A stretch of DNA of 64,000 bases from Streptomyces sp. NBC_01750 (GTDB lineage: Bacteria > Actinomycetota > Actinomycetes > Streptomycetales > Streptomycetaceae): positions 3,598,001-3,662,000 of the forward strand of contig NZ_CP109137.1 in the NCBI RefSeq assembly GCF_035918095.1, read 5' to 3'. The notes beneath the pieces were generated by a model that had not been told where the DNA came from, ran no database searches, and saw nothing but the letters and a program-made list of their open reading frames with translations. Below are positions 16,947-27,238 of the stretch, one piece after another (positions within the stretch are counted from its first letter, which is position 1; each line of letters begins with the position of its first letter). A program made the translations under genes and the position numbers.

Positions 16947-17294
16947 CTCGACCCCCCCGGTCCCTCCCCATGAGCTTTTCCCCAGGACAGGACGCTACCG
17001 GCCCATATCCCGACAGGGTAGGGAGCATCGCACTTCTTGTGACCGTTCCGTGAAGGAGTAAGAAAAGGGGATACGCGAGGTGTTCGAGTGCCGGAATCGA
17101 CTATTCAGCACTCCGGCAGGAGTTGAACGACCCGTATTCGAACAAGGCCGGCAGCTCGTACTATCTGAATGCTCCCGGTCACTCAGGGGCGTTCGACGTG
17201 TACGGATCCGGATCCCGGCCCTGCGTCGCGGTGATCGCGGCCGTCTCAGCCGCACTGGCCGGCTGGATCGCATGCCGCAGTCAGGAGAGCCCAG
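16947..17294. other. divergent intergenic region, no convincing gene
   Basis: 348 bp between the acyltransferase and P450 starts. Two short plus-strand frames exist (17080-17298 and 17123-17311). The first is Arg-rich with poor codon use. The second has a plausible C-terminal hydrophobic segment, but its only start, TTG 17123, touches the AGGAG with no spacing. The region presumably carries promoters in both directions; none is identifiable with confidence. Confidence 0.5.
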
Positions 17295-18530
17295 TTGACC
17301 ACCTCACGTGACACCGCGCACCGGATGGACCCGGCCGGAGGCTGCCCGCACGCGGACAACGCCCGGCTGCTCGCCGGGGGCGCGGTCGCACCGGTCGTGC
17401 TCCCCGGCGAAGTGGCGGGCATGGCGGTGCTCGGCCATGCCGCGCTCAAGGAGTTCCTCGCCCATCCCGACGTAGCGAAGGGAGCGGCGCACTTCACCGC
17501 GCTGCGCGACGGGGAGATACCCGACGGCTGGCCGCTGAAGACCTTCGCGACGGTGCAAGGAATGACCACCGCCGACGACGCGGACCACCGGCGGCTGCGC
17601 TCGCTGGTGAGCAAGGCGTTCACGGCCCGCCGGGTGGGGGAGCTGAGGCCGCGGATCGAGACGGTGACGGCACAGCTCCTCGACGGCCTGGGCGAGGCGG
17701 CCGCCGCGGGCGGGGGCGTCGCCGATCTGCGGACACACTTCGCACTGCCCCTGCCGATGGGGGTGATCTGCGAACTCCTCGGCGTGGACGCCGAGCACCA
17801 GGACCGGCTGCACCATCTGTCGAACCAGGTGGTGAACACGTCCATCGGCCCGGAGGAGGCGATGGACGCGAACCGCGAGCTGGTGGCGGTGCTCGGGACG
17901 GTCGCCGCGACCCGTATGGAGAACCCGGGCGACGATCTGACCAGCGCGCTGATCGCGGCCCGCGAGGAGGACGGCGACAGGCTCAGCCGGCACGAACTGA
18001 TCGGCACCCTGCTGCTGATGATCATCGCCGGGCACGAGACGACGCTGAACCTGATCACCAATGCCGTACGCGCGGTGTGCGCCCACCGGGACCAGCTGGA
18101 ACTGGTGCAGTCCGGCAAGGCGACCTGGTCGGACGTGGTCGAGGAGACGCTGCGCTGGGACAGCCCGGTCAGCTACTTCCCGTTCCGCTATCCGACCCGG
18201 GATCTTACGGTCGGCGGAACGGTGATCCCCAAGGGCACTCCGGTGCTTGCCGGTTACTCGGCAGCCGGTCGTGACAAGTCGGCGCACGGCCCTGACGCGG
18301 ACCGTTTCGACATCACCAGGACCGGCGGCGCCCGGCATCTGTCGCTGGGCCACGGCCCGCACTACTGCCTGGGTTCGCCGCTGGCGCGGATGGAGGCGAC
18401 GATCGCGCTGGAGCGGCTGTTCACGCGCTTCCCGGAGCTGGATCTGGCGGTCCCGGAGGCGGAGTTGCGCAGGCACGCGAGCTTTGTGGGCAACAGCGTG
18501 CGGGAGTTGCCGGTACGGCCCCGGGCCTGA
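17295..18530 (+). CDS. cytochrome P450
   Basis: 411 aa, TTG start with AGGAG seven bases upstream. The class I bacterial P450 landmarks are present: I-helix IAGHETT (about 244-250) with the oxygen-activating acid-alcohol pair, K-helix ETLRW, and the heme loop LGHGPHYCLG with Cys358 as thiolate ligand. The substrate cannot be read from the sequence. No ferredoxin gene is adjacent, so electrons must come from elsewhere. It converges on the racemase gene. Confidence 0.95.
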   Translation: MTTSRDTAHRMDPAGGCPHADNARLLAGGAVAPVVLPGEVAGMAVLGHAALKEFLAHPDVAKGAAHFTALRDGEIPDGWPLKTFATVQGMTTADDADHRRLRSLVSKAFTARRVGELRPRIETVTAQLLDGLGEAAAAGGGVADLRTHFALPLPMGVICELLGVDAEHQDRLHHLSNQVVNTSIGPEEAMDANRELVAVLGTVAATRMENPGDDLTSALIAAREEDGDRLSRHELIGTLLLMIIAGHETTLNLITNAVRAVCAHRDQLELVQSGKATWSDVVEETLRWDSPVSYFPFRYPTRDLTVGGTVIPKGTPVLAGYSAAGRDKSAHGPDADRFDITRTGGARHLSLGHGPHYCLGSPLARMEATIALERLFTRFPELDLAVPEAELRRHASFVGNSVRELPVRPRA

Positions 18531-18542
18531 GGCGCATGCTCC

Positions 18543-18564
18543 GGGCGGGCGTCAGTGCCCGCCC
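18543..18564. terminator. hairpin between P450 and racemase genes
   Basis: An 8-bp GC-only stem (GGGCGGGC / GCCCGCCC) with loop GTCAGT lies 12 nt after the P450 stop and overlaps the racemase stop codon, so it may serve both directions. Confidence 0.6.
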
Positions 18565-19247
18565 AGAGCGGCGGCCACGGCCGCCTCGGCATGCAGCCGG
18601 GTCGTCGGAAACACCGGCACCGGGCTGTCCTTCTCCCCGATGAGCAACTCGATCTCGGTGCACCCCAGTACGACGCCCTCCGCGCCGGCGGCGACGAGTT
18701 GGCCGATGACGTCCCGATAGGCGGCTCGGGACTCGTCCCGTACGACTCCGCGGCACAGCTCCTCGTAGATCACCCGGTGCACCAGGGCACGCCCTTCCGT
18801 GTCGGGCGTGAGCACCTCGAGTCCGTGTCCGGCCAGCCGGTCCCGGTAGAAGTCCTGCTCCATGGTGAACGCGGTTCCGAGCAGCCCGACCCGGCTGAGC
18901 CCCTGCGCGCGTACGGCATCGGCGGTGGCGTCCGCGAGATGCAGCAGCGGGACGGAGACGGCGGCCTCCACCTGTCCCGCGACCTTGTGCATGGTGTTCG
19001 TACAGATCAGCAAGAGGTCCGCGCCCGCGGCCTGGAGCCCCTGTGCGGCCTCGGCGAGGATCTCACCGGCGCGCTCCCACTCCCCCGCGACCTGGAGCTC
19101 CTCGACCTCGGCGAAGTCGACGGAGTGGAGAACGCACTTGGCGGAGTGCAGCCCGCCGAGGCGTTCCCGTACCAGCTCGTTGAGCAGCCGGTAGTACTCG
19201 GCGCTGGATTCCCAGCTCATTCCGCCGATCAGCCCTATGGTCCTCAT
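18552..19247 (-). CDS. aspartate/glutamate racemase family protein
   Basis: 231 aa. The N-terminus GLIGGMSWESSAEYY is typical of aspartate racemases (YgeA/RacX type). Two catalytic cysteines are in place: LICTNTMH (about 83) and VLGCTEIE (about 196). This PLP-independent family interconverts L- and D-Asp/Glu or related acids by a two-base mechanism. It stands alone between unrelated genes; a role in D-amino acid metabolism is likely. Confidence 0.9.
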   Translation of the reverse strand: MRTIGLIGGMSWESSAEYYRLLNELVRERLGGLHSAKCVLHSVDFAEVEELQVAGEWERAGEILAEAAQGLQAAGADLLLICTNTMHKVAGQVEAAVSVPLLHLADATADAVRAQGLSRVGLLGTAFTMEQDFYRDRLAGHGLEVLTPDTEGRALVHRVIYEELCRGVVRDESRAAYRDVIGQLVAAGAEGVVLGCTEIELLIGEKDSPVPVFPTTRLHAEAAVAAALGGH

Positions 19248-19342
19248 CGGCTCACTCTGTCACGCCCCGCCGTGCCGACTCGGCCGTCAGTGAGAAAATG
19301 GGACAAAGACCCTTTCTCGGGGATACCCCGTGGGAGGCAACA

Positions 19343-20146
19343 ATGATGGCGTCGCAAGGAACAGAACCTGCCCTGCCCGCTCAGCACAGGGACCTCTGGT
19401 CCGGGATAGCCGGGCTGGTGGCCGGAGCGCTGCTGATCGCCGGGCAGGCTCTGTGGATGGGCACACCGGACACCAGGGGAAGCGGCGCGCTCAGGCGCGT
19501 CTTCTTCTACTACATCGACGACAGCAATCAGGGCCTGTCGGAGGCCACGGCCCTGGTACTTCTGGTGTCGGGCCTGCTCTTCCTGTTCTTCGTGGTCGCC
19601 CTCGCCCGGCTGGCCGGCAACCGCTCCCACCTGGTGCTGGTGGGCGGCACGGCCTTCACCGCACTGCTCATGGTCGGGGCGGTCGCCGGGAACATCTTCG
19701 GCATCACGGCGAACCACTCCGCGGCGTTCCCAGTGCTCCCGGAGACCGCGCTGCTCGCGTTCCTGCTGCTGAACGTGGCGTACGGAGCGATGATCGCGGC
19801 GATGGCGGGGGCGGCGGTGATGCTGTTCGCGCTCTGGCGCGCGGGCCAGCAGACCCGGACGATCCCGGCGTGGCTCGGCTGGGCGGGCTTCGTGGTGGCG
19901 GTGGTGTCGCTGGCGGGGCCGTTGACCGCGTGGCTGACGCCGCTGCTGCTGGGGGTGTGGTCGCTGGGCGGGGGCGTCGTGCTGATCATGAACGCGCGTC
20001 TCGAACATGCCGCGGAGACGCCGGCCGACGGCCCGCCCCCTGAGGGCACGGGGCCGACGGACGCGGCGGGTGCCGGGCCGGCGGGCGCGGCGGGCACCGG
20101 ACCGGCGGGCACGGCGGACACCGGGCCCTCGGACAAGGGGAGTTAG
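19343..20146 (+). CDS. integral membrane protein, unknown
   Basis: 267 aa from ATG 19343, with GGGAGG five bases upstream; the ATG at 19298 lacks a ribosome site. Six TM helices are predicted by eye (about 15-35, 65-85, 98-118, 135-160, 175-195, 205-220). The C-terminal tail of about 45 residues is Ala/Gly/Thr/Pro-rich with repeated GPAGTA-like units. The family is not recognised with certainty; it resembles DUF4386-type proteins in size. Confidence 0.75.
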   Translation: MMASQGTEPALPAQHRDLWSGIAGLVAGALLIAGQALWMGTPDTRGSGALRRVFFYYIDDSNQGLSEATALVLLVSGLLFLFFVVALARLAGNRSHLVLVGGTAFTALLMVGAVAGNIFGITANHSAAFPVLPETALLAFLLLNVAYGAMIAAMAGAAVMLFALWRAGQQTRTIPAWLGWAGFVVAVVSLAGPLTAWLTPLLLGVWSLGGGVVLIMNARLEHAAETPADGPPPEGTGPTDAAGAGPAGAAGTGPAGTADTGPSDKGS

Positions 20147-20191
20147 CCTTCGGTTCCGCGGCAGGAATCCCAGGCATCGAGGAGCACGCTC

Positions 20192-20626
20192 GTGGTCAGT
20201 GTCAGTGTCGAGACCGCCCAGCAGACCGAAGAACGTCTCCAACGCGTGGTCTCGGAGGCCGACTTCATGGTCCATGAGGGGCTCTGGTCCTTCGAGGAGT
20301 TCCCGGCCGACCGGCCTCCGGCTCTCACGGCCGACACATTGGCGATGGTCCGTGACGCCGACAGCTGGTGCCGCCTGGTTCCCGCCCCGTCGGACGGTGG
20401 TGATGCCGAACGGTTCGGGATCTTCTCCTTCCACTTCCCCGACGCCACGGACAACAGCGGATTCGTCGGCTGGTTGGCCACTCGTCTCAAAGCGCGGCTG
20501 GGCACGGGGGTCTTCGTCGTCTGCGGCAGCAACCGTGGCCGTGGCGGCATCTACGACTACTGGGGGTGCCCGGCCGACCTGACCGCCGAGGCCATCAAGG
20601 TGATCGCCGAACTCCGCGCGGCCTGA
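20192..20626 (+). CDS. conserved hypothetical protein (possibly DUF6196)
   Basis: 144 aa, GTG start with GAGGAG seven bases upstream. It is soluble, with an acidic N-terminal helix (ETAQQTEERLQRVVSEADF) and a compact alpha/beta body ending GIYDYWGCP...IKVIAELRAA. The pattern FGIFSFHFPDATD...GVFVVCGSNRGRGGI recalls DUF6196-type proteins of Streptomyces, but that is from memory and weak. No function is assigned. Confidence 0.72.
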   Translation: MVSVSVETAQQTEERLQRVVSEADFMVHEGLWSFEEFPADRPPALTADTLAMVRDADSWCRLVPAPSDGGDAERFGIFSFHFPDATDNSGFVGWLATRLKARLGTGVFVVCGSNRGRGGIYDYWGCPADLTAEAIKVIAELRAA

Positions 20627-20755
20627 GTGTTCTTGCACCGGGGCCGCAGTTTCCACATCCCGGCGAGCTGTCAACCGGCGCACGCTGATCGTGCGCGCTG
20701 TTGCGGGGCCCCGGCCGTAGTCTCTGAACAAGCAGCACGACGAGAGGACGCGCCC

Positions 20756-21622
20756 ATGCCCCCAGCCATCGCCGTCACCGGAGCAGGCGGACAGATCGGC
20801 GGGCGTCTCGCTCGGCGGCTCTCCGGGCGGGGGGTGGGCGCGCGGCTGCTGGGGCGGGATCCCGGACGGCTTCCGGACCTCGCCAGGTGCGTCAAGGCGC
20901 CGTCGGCGGCATACGGGGACGGGGAGGCCATGCGCCGGGCGATCGAAGGGGCCGACACGCTCTTCCTGGTGTCGGCACACGAGGCGGCCGACCGGGTGCG
21001 GGAGCACATCACCGCCGTGGACGCGGCCGTCGCGGCGGGAGTCGAGCGGATCGTGTACGTGTCGTTCATCGGCGCCGCGCCCAATGCCACCTTCACCTTC
21101 GCGCGCGATCACTGGCACACCGAGGAGTACATCCGGGGCACGGGGCTCGCGTACACCTTCCTCCGCGACAACCTCTATATGGCCGTGCTGCCCACCCTGG
21201 CCGCCGCGGACGGGGTCATCCGCGGGCCCGCCGGGGACGGGCGGGTCGGGGCGGTGGCGCACGAGGACATCGCGGATGTCGCCGCTGCCGTGCTACTCGG
21301 GGAAGGGCACGACGGGGCGACGTACGACGTCACCGGACCCGAGGCGCTCTCCCTCGACGAGGTCGCCGCGGAGCTGACCCGGGTCAGCGGGCGTCCGATC
21401 ACCTACGTGGCCGAGACGCGCGCGGAGGCGTACGCCTCACGGGCCGGGTACGGCGCGGAGGAGTGGGAGGTCGCCGGCTGGGTGTCCTCCTACGAAGCCA
21501 TCGCCAACGGCGAGACGGCCACCGTGTCCGACGTTGTCCCGCGGCTGACGGGCCGTCCGGCGCAGAGCTTCACCGAGTACCTGGCCGAGCATCCGGGCAG
21601 TTACCGGCACCTCTTGCCCTGA
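20756..21622 (+). CDS. NAD(P)-binding NmrA/QOR2-like oxidoreductase
   Basis: 288 aa from ATG 20756, with AGAGGA about eight bases upstream. A Rossmann fold starts [17 protein letters not shown] (GxxGxxG). [29 protein letters not shown] and the LRDNLYM segment match the NmrA/YtfG-type NAD(P)H:quinone oxidoreductases, an atypical SDR group without the catalytic Tyr-x-x-x-Lys. It probably reduces quinones or senses NADPH. The last 22 bp overlap the 3' end of hutI on the other strand. Confidence 0.85.
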   Translation: MPPAIAVTGAGGQIGGRLARRLSGRGVGARLLGRDPGRLPDLARCVKAPSAAYGDGEAMRRAIEGADTLFLVSAHEAADRVREHITAVDAAVAAGVERIVYVSFIGAAPNATFTFARDHWHTEEYIRGTGLAYTFLRDNLYMAVLPTLAAADGVIRGPAGDGRVGAVAHEDIADVAAAVLLGEGHDGATYDVTGPEALSLDEVAAELTRVSGRPITYVAETRAEAYASRAGYGAEEWEVAGWVSSYEAIANGETATVSDVVPRLTGRPAQSFTEYLAEHPGSYRHLLP

Positions 21623-22773
21623 CGCCAGACCTCCGAGACGAGCGGCACGCCCGGCCGGTAGGCCAGGTGGACATGGCTCGGGGCCTCGAGCAGGGCGAGG
21701 TCGGCGCGGGCGCCGGGGGTGACGCGGCCGATGTCGGTACGGCGCAGGGCCGCCGCGCCGCCGGCCGTCGCGGACCAGATCGCCTCGTCCGGAGTCATGC
21801 CCATGTCCCGTACGGCGAGCGCGATACAGAACGGAACGGAGGACGTGAAGGACGAGCCCGGGTTGCAGTCCGTGGACAGCGCGACGGTCACGCCCGCGTC
21901 CAGCAGGCGGCGGGCGTCGGGCCACTGTGCGCGGGTGGAGAACTCCGCGCCGGGGAGGAGCGTGGCGACGGTCGCGCTGTTGGCGAGCGCGTCGACGTCC
22001 GCGTCGGTGAGGTGCGTGCAGTGGTCGGCGGAAGCGGCGTCGAGCTCGACGGCGAGCTGCACGCCGGGGCCGTAGCTGAGCTGGTTGGCATGGACGCGAG
22101 GGTGCAGGCCCTTCGCCTTGCCGGCGGTGAGGATCGCGCGGGCCTGGTCGCCGTCGAAGGCGCCCTTCTCGCAGAAGACATCGACCCAACGGGCGTACGG
22201 AGCACAGGCGTCGAGCATCTCGCCGGTGACCAGGGCGACGTACGCCGCGGGGTCGTCGGCGTAGTCGGGCGGGACGATGTGCGCGCCGAGGTAGGTGACC
22301 TCGTCGGTGTGGAGCGCGGCGATGCGCAGGGCGCGAGCCTCGTCCTCGACGGTGAGCCCGTAGCCGGACTTGGTCTCGAAGGTTGTGGTGCCCTGGCGGA
22401 GGGCCTCGCGGAGGTAGTGCGTGAGGTTCGCTTCGAGAGCCTCGTCGCCGGCCGCGCGGGTCGCGGCGACGGTGGTGCGGATGCCGCCGGCGGAGTAGGC
22501 ACGGCCGGACATCCGGGCGTTGAACTCCTGAGTGCGGTCGCCGGCGAAGAGGAGGTGGGAGTGGGAGTCGACGAAGCCGGGGATGACGGCGCGCCCGGCG
22601 GCGTCGACGGCGTCATCGGCTGCCGGGGCGTCGGCGGTGGGCCCGACCCAGGCGACGTGGTCGCCGTCGACGACTACTGCGGCGTCCTGGAGGAGGCCGA
22701 TGGGGGTTCCGTCGCCGAGGGCGGGGTCGTTGGTGACGAGGCTGCCGATGTTGGTGATGACGGTGGTGGTCAT
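21601..22773 (-). CDS. hutI: imidazolonepropionase
   Basis: 390 aa from ATG 22773, with GGAGAGG five bases upstream. It catalyses the third step of histidine breakdown, hydrolysing imidazolone-5-propionate to N-formimidoyl-L-glutamate in the cytoplasm. Amidohydrolase landmarks are present: [13 protein letters not shown] with two metal His, [14 protein letters not shown], the [11 protein letters not shown]is, and the [11 protein letters not shown]sp. The length matches the family. It is the last gene of the leftward hut operon and is separated from hutF by a 95-bp gap containing a strong hairpin, which could lower its expression. Confidence 0.94.
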   Translation of the reverse strand: MTTTVITNIGSLVTNDPALGDGTPIGLLQDAAVVVDGDHVAWVGPTADAPAADDAVDAAGRAVIPGFVDSHSHLLFAGDRTQEFNARMSGRAYSAGGIRTTVAATRAAGDEALEANLTHYLREALRQGTTTFETKSGYGLTVEDEARALRIAALHTDEVTYLGAHIVPPDYADDPAAYVALVTGEMLDACAPYARWVDVFCEKGAFDGDQARAILTAGKAKGLHPRVHANQLSYGPGVQLAVELDAASADHCTHLTDADVDALANSATVATLLPGAEFSTRAQWPDARRLLDAGVTVALSTDCNPGSSFTSSVPFCIALAVRDMGMTPDEAIWSATAGGAAALRRTDIGRVTPGARADLALLEAPSHVHLAYRPGVPLVSEVWRQGKRCR

Positions 22774-22801
22774 GGGTTCCTCTCCGAGGGTCATTGCCCT
22801 T

Positions 22802-22852
22802 CCCCGCCCCTTCCCGTGACTGGGGGCTTCGCCCCCGGACACAGGGGCGGGG
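22802..22852. terminator. GC-rich hairpin between hutF and hutI
   Basis: Outer arms CCCCGCCCCT and AGGGGCGGGG enclose an inner GGGGGC-ttc-GCCCCC stem. It lies between two genes of one operon, so it is either a partial terminator, an mRNA-stability element, or a remnant repeat. Confidence 0.5.
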
Positions 22853-22868
22853 TGGGGGAAGTTCAACG

Positions 22869-24218
22869 TCATGCGCGCAGGGCCGCGATCGCTTCCGACA
22901 AGGCCGACGGGACGTCCGGGACCAGGGTGTGGGAGCCGTCGCGGACCACGTGGCGGCCCGCCACGACCGTGTGCCGCACGTCCGCGGCCGTCGCCGCGAA
23001 CACCGCCGTCTCCGCGGCCAGTCGCGGCAGCGGCCCCGCCGTGCGTACGGTGTCGAGGGCCACCGTCGTGAAGTCGGCGAGCGCGCCGGCCTCCAGGCGC
23101 CCCGCCTCGTCCCAGCCCAGCGCCGCGTGCCCGTCCTCCGTGGCGGCGCGCAGCAGCGACGCGGCCGTCCAGTGGCCGCGCGTACGGGTTCGCAGGCGTT
23201 CGTCCAGCTCCATCGCGCGGGCCTCTTCCAGCAGGTCGATCACCGCGTGGCTGTCGCTGCCGAGCGAGAGCGGGGAGCCCTCGCGCTGGAGGTCGGCCGC
23301 GGGCCCGATGCCGTCCGCCAAGTCCCGCTCGGTCGTCGGGCACATGCAGGTGCCCGTCCCGCTCCCGCCGACCAGCGCGATGTCCTCGTGCGTCAGATGC
23401 GTGTTGTGGACGCCCGTCGTCCGGGGGCCGAGCACACCGTGGTCGGCGAGCAGCCGGGCCGGTGTGCACCCGTGCGCGGCCAGACAGGCGTCGTTCTCCG
23501 CGGTCTGCTCGGAGAGGTGGACATGAAGGGGGGCGTTCCGTGCGGCTGCCCAGGAAGCGACGGTGGACAGCTGCTCCGCCGGAACCGCCCGTACGGAGTG
23601 GATCGCCGCCCCGATCCGTACCGTGTCACCGTCCTTCAGCAGCGAGGCGCGCTGCGCCCACGCCTCCGCCGTGCCGTCGGAGAAGCGAAGCTGATGCGCG
23701 GTCGGCGGCTCCCCGGTGTGCTTGTTCCCGATGGCGGACGACAGATACGCCGTGTCGAGCAGGGTGATCCGGATGCCCGCGTCCGCGGCGGCGGCGATCA
23801 GCGCCTCTCCCATGGCGTTGGGCTCGGCATACGGGGTGCCGCCCGGCGCGTGATGCACATAGTGGAACTCGCCGACCGCCGTGATCCCCGCCAGCGCCAT
23901 CTCCGCGTACACCGCCCGTGCCAGCGCGTGGTACGACTCCGGTGTCAGCCGTGAAGCGACCCCGTACATGAACTCGCGCCAGGTCCAGAAAGTCCCCGAC
24001 CCGACCTGGACGAGGCCGCGCAGGCCCCGGTGGAAAGCATGCGAGTGGGCGTTCGCGAGGCCGGGGATCGTGAAGCCCCGCAGCACGACCGCGCCCGGCG
24101 GCGGGGCGCCGACCTCGGTGCGTACGGCGGTGATCCGGCCGTCCGTCACGTCCAGGGCCACGCCCGGCTCGACATGTGTGCCGAGCCAGGCATGTTCCAG
24201 CCAGTACGTCATCTGCAC
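22869..24218 (-). CDS. hutF: formimidoylglutamate deiminase
   Basis: 449 aa, GTG 24218 with GGAGGG six bases upstream. It overlaps the preceding gene by 10 nt. HutF converts N-formimidoyl-L-glutamate to N-formyl-L-glutamate plus ammonia. Amidohydrolase motifs are visible: [15 protein letters not shown] (metal His pair), [21 protein letters not shown] and SLGSDSHA with the metal Asp. Presence of HutF shows that this organism uses the two-step formyl route, so an N-formylglutamate hydrolase is needed (see the neighbour at 24209). Confidence 0.93.
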   Translation of the reverse strand: MQMTYWLEHAWLGTHVEPGVALDVTDGRITAVRTEVGAPPPGAVVLRGFTIPGLANAHSHAFHRGLRGLVQVGSGTFWTWREFMYGVASRLTPESYHALARAVYAEMALAGITAVGEFHYVHHAPGGTPYAEPNAMGEALIAAAADAGIRITLLDTAYLSSAIGNKHTGEPPTAHQLRFSDGTAEAWAQRASLLKDGDTVRIGAAIHSVRAVPAEQLSTVASWAAARNAPLHVHLSEQTAENDACLAAHGCTPARLLADHGVLGPRTTGVHNTHLTHEDIALVGGSGTGTCMCPTTERDLADGIGPAADLQREGSPLSLGSDSHAVIDLLEEARAMELDERLRTRTRGHWTAASLLRAATEDGHAALGWDEAGRLEAGALADFTTVALDTVRTAGPLPRLAAETAVFAATAADVRHTVVAGRHVVRDGSHTLVPDVPSALSEAIAALRA

Positions 24219-25459
24219 GCGAGACCCTCCAGTACGTCGGCGAGCGCGATGACCCCGGCGACGCAGTCGTCCTCGGCCGCCGACTCGGCCGGGGAGTGCG
24301 AGACGCCTGTCGGGTTCCGTACGAACAGCATGGCTGTCGGGATGGCGCCGGACAGGATTCCCGCGTCGTGTCCCGCGCCCGTGCCGAGCACGGGGACGGA
24401 GCCGCCGAGGATCTTGTTCATCTCGTCGCGCAGCGCGTGCTCGAACTCGATCACCGGGGTGAAGGACTCGCGCACGACACGCAGGTCGACGCCGTCCCGC
24501 TCGGCCCGCTCCTTCGCCGCCCGCTCGATCGCGGAGACGACCGTGTCGAGCGTGGACTGGTCGGCGGCGCGCGAGTCCAGCCAGCCGCGCACCAGCGACG
24601 GGATCGCGTTGACGGCGTTCGGCTCGACGGAGATCTTGCCGAACGTGGCGACCGCGCCCGCGAGTTCGGCCTCGCGGCGGGCCGCGAGGACCGTCTCGGC
24701 GTATGTCAGCATCGGGTCGCGGCGGTCGACGAGCCGCGTCGTGCCCGCGTGGTTGGCCTCGCCGTGGAAGTCGAACCGCCAGCGGCCGTGCGGCCAGATC
24801 GCGGATGCGATGCCGACGCGGTCACCTGACAGGTCGAGCGCCCGGCCCTGCTCGACATGGAGCTCGACGAACGCGCCGATACGGGCGAGCCGTTCGGGGT
24901 CGGGACCGATGGTGGACGGGTCGTACCCGGCCTCCGCCATGGCCTGCGGGAGCGACACCCCGTCGCCGTCGCGCAGCCCGTACGCCGCTTCGCGCGTCAG
25001 CTGTCCGGAGGCGAGACGCGAGCCCACGCAGGCGAGACCGAAGCGGGCGCCCTCCTCGTCGCCGAAGTTGGTGATGGCGATCGGCTTCGTGAACCGGGCT
25101 CCTCTGGCGCGCAGTTCGTCGAGTGCGGCGAAGGAGGAGACCACGCCGAGCGGGCCGTCGAAGGCACCGCCGTCGGGGACCGAGTCCAGGTGGGAGCCGG
25201 TGACGACGGCACCCTCGGCGAGCGGGTCGCCGAGCCAGGCCCACTGGTTGCCGTTGCGGTCGAGCTCGTAGGTCAGGCCTCGGGAGTCGGCCTGTGCCTT
25301 GAACCAGGCGCGGCAGTCGGCGTCGGCGCCGGTCCAGGCGTAGCGGCGGTAGCCGCGGGTGTCCGCGTCGCGGCCGATGGGTTCGAGGTCCCGCCACATC
25401 TCGTGGAAGGAGGCCCCCGCCGGTCCGGCGGGGGTGTTGCCGGGAGCGTTCACGGTCAC
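24209..25459 (-). CDS. M20-family amidohydrolase (allantoate amidohydrolase/N-carbamoylase type)
   Basis: 416 aa, GTG overlapping the hutU stop (GTGA). The zinc-peptidase M20 hydantoinase/carbamoylase group is clear: [19 protein letters not shown] (metal His and Asp), [11 protein letters not shown] (Glu pair), ELHVEQG (His), [10 protein letters not shown] in the lid domain, and GAGHDAGIL near the end. It would be annotated as allantoate amidohydrolase, but no purine genes are nearby. It sits between hutU and hutF, where an N-formylglutamate amidohydrolase is required and no classical HutG is seen, so I infer it may deformylate N-formylglutamate. Confidence 0.88.
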   Translation of the reverse strand: MTVNAPGNTPAGPAGASFHEMWRDLEPIGRDADTRGYRRYAWTGADADCRAWFKAQADSRGLTYELDRNGNQWAWLGDPLAEGAVVTGSHLDSVPDGGAFDGPLGVVSSFAALDELRARGARFTKPIAITNFGDEEGARFGLACVGSRLASGQLTREAAYGLRDGDGVSLPQAMAEAGYDPSTIGPDPERLARIGAFVELHVEQGRALDLSGDRVGIASAIWPHGRWRFDFHGEANHAGTTRLVDRRDPMLTYAETVLAARREAELAGAVATFGKISVEPNAVNAIPSLVRGWLDSRAADQSTLDTVVSAIERAAKERAERDGVDLRVVRESFTPVIEFEHALRDEMNKILGGSVPVLGTGAGHDAGILSGAIPTAMLFVRNPTGVSHSPAESAAEDDCVAGVIALADVLEGLACR

Positions 25460-27120
25460 GCCTGGTCGCCCTCGCGCATCGGGACACGCACACCGAGCTC
25501 GTCCGCGACCGACTCCGCGATGTCGTAGCCCGCGTCCACGTGGCGGATGACGCCCATGCCCGGGTCGTTCGTCAGTACGCGGCGGATCTTCTCGCCCGCG
25601 AGCTTCGTGCCGTCCGCCACCGAGACCTGGCCGGCGTGGATGGAGCGGCCCATGCCGACGCCACCGCCGTGGTGGATCGACACCCAGCTCGCGCCCGAGG
25701 CCACGTTGACCATGGCGTTGAGCAGCGGCCAGTCGGCGATGGCGTCCGACCCGTCCAGCATGGCCTCGGTCTCGCGGTAGGGGGATGCGACGGAGCCGCA
25801 GTCCAGGTGGTCGCGGCCGATCACCAGCGGGGCGGCCAGCTCACCGGAGGCCACCATGTCGTTGAAGCGCTCGCCCGCCTTGTCGCGCTCGCCGTAGCCG
25901 AGCCAGCAGATACGCGCCGGCAGACCCTGGAAGTGGACGCGCTCGCCGGCCATCTTGATCCAGCGGTGCAGCGACTCGTTCTCCGGGAAGAGCTCGAGCA
26001 TCGCCTTGTCGGTCTTGTGGATGTCCGAGGCCTCGCCGGACAGGGCCGCCCACCGGAACGGGCCCTTGCCCTCGCAGAACAGCGGCCGGATATACGCGGG
26101 CACAAAGCCGGGGAAGGCGAACGCCCGCTCGTAACCGGCCAGTTGGGCCTCGCCACGGATGGAGTTGCCGTAGTCGAAGACCTCGGCGCCGGCGTCCATG
26201 AAGCCGACCATCGCCTCCACATGGCGGGCCATGGACTCGCGGGCGCGCTGTGTGAAGTCGGCGGGCTTCTCGGCGGCGTACGAAGCCATGTCGTCGAAGT
26301 CGATGCCCAGGGGCAGGTAGGCCAGCGGGTCGTGGGCCGAGGTCTGGTCGGTCACGATGTCGATCGGCGCACCTTCGGCGAGCATGCGCGGCAGCAGTTC
26401 CGCGGCGTTGCCGAGCAGGCCGATGGAGAGCGGCTTGCGGGCGTCGCGGGCCTCGACGGCGAGCTGGAGCGCGTGCTCCAGCGAGTTCGCGCGCACGTCC
26501 AGGTAGCGGTGCTCGATACGGCGCTCGATCGCGCGCGGGTCGACGTCGATGCAGATCGCGACGCCGTCGTTCATCGTCACGGCGAGCGGCTGCGCGCCGC
26601 CCATGCCGCCCAGACCGGCGGTCAGCGTGATCGTCCCGGCGAGCGTGCCGCCGAACTTCTTGGCGGCGACCGCCGCGAACGTCTCGTACGTGCCCTGCAG
26701 GATGCCCTGCGTGCCGATGTAGATCCAGGAGCCGGCCGTCATCTGGCCGTACATGGTCAGACCCAGCTGCTCCAGCCGCCGGAACTCCTCCCAGTTCGCC
26801 CAGTCGCCGACCAGGTTGGAGTTGGCGATGAGCACCCGCGGCGCCCATTCGTGCGTCTGCATCACGCCGACCGGACGCCCGGACTGGACAAGCATCGTCT
26901 CGTCCTGCTTCAGCGTCTGCAGCGTGCGCACCATCGCGTCGAAGGAGCGCCAGTCGCGGGCCGCCTTGCCGGTGCCGCCGTAGACGACGAGCTTGTCGGG
27001 ATGCTCGGCGACCTCGGGGTCGAGGTTGTTCTGGAGCATGCGGAGGGCGGCTTCCTGCTGCCATCCCAGGGCGCTCAGTTCCGTACCGCGCGGTGCCCGT
27101 ACGGGGCGGGGTCCTGACAT
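25456..27120 (-). CDS. hutU: urocanate hydratase
   Basis: 554 aa, full length for the family. HutU adds water to urocanate to give imidazolonepropionate using tightly bound NAD+ as an electrophile. Recognisable blocks: [45 protein letters not shown], the NAD-binding [30 protein letters not shown], and [13 protein letters not shown] with the conserved Cys. It is the promoter-proximal gene of the operon hutU - M20 - hutF - hutI. Confidence 0.97.
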   Translation of the reverse strand: MSGPRPVRAPRGTELSALGWQQEAALRMLQNNLDPEVAEHPDKLVVYGGTGKAARDWRSFDAMVRTLQTLKQDETMLVQSGRPVGVMQTHEWAPRVLIANSNLVGDWANWEEFRRLEQLGLTMYGQMTAGSWIYIGTQGILQGTYETFAAVAAKKFGGTLAGTITLTAGLGGMGGAQPLAVTMNDGVAICIDVDPRAIERRIEHRYLDVRANSLEHALQLAVEARDARKPLSIGLLGNAAELLPRMLAEGAPIDIVTDQTSAHDPLAYLPLGIDFDDMASYAAEKPADFTQRARESMARHVEAMVGFMDAGAEVFDYGNSIRGEAQLAGYERAFAFPGFVPAYIRPLFCEGKGPFRWAALSGEASDIHKTDKAMLELFPENESLHRWIKMAGERVHFQGLPARICWLGYGERDKAGERFNDMVASGELAAPLVIGRDHLDCGSVASPYRETEAMLDGSDAIADWPLLNAMVNVASGASWVSIHHGGGVGMGRSIHAGQVSVADGTKLAGEKIRRVLTNDPGMGVIRHVDAGYDIAESVADELGVRVPMREGDQA

Positions 27121-27162
27121 GGCAATGCCTCCTCGCGACTGCGACCATGACTGTTGGCTTAT

Positions 27163-27199
27163 CTATTCACATCTTGTCCGTCTGAATAGTCTTAGTCAA
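27163..27199 (-). promoter_or_regulatory. hutU promoter with overlapping inverted-repeat operator
   Basis: On the minus strand TTGACT (27199-27194), a 17-bp spacer and CAAGAT (27176-27171) form a plausible promoter 50 bp before hutU. The inverted repeat CTATTCA (27163-27169) / TGAATAG (27183-27189), centres 20 bp apart, covers the -10 flank and the spacer, as expected of a repressor site. The half-site recurs upstream of the 33419 lyase gene. Confidence 0.6.
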
Positions 27200-27238
27200 C
27201 AGCTGCGATGCGGCTTGCCGGGTGATTGGCTGGCGCAC

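Noticed and set aside
17123-17311. Short gene ahead of the P450 (62 aa)
   Set aside because: Its only start, TTG, touches the AGGAG with no spacing, and its 3' end overlaps the better supported P450 start.
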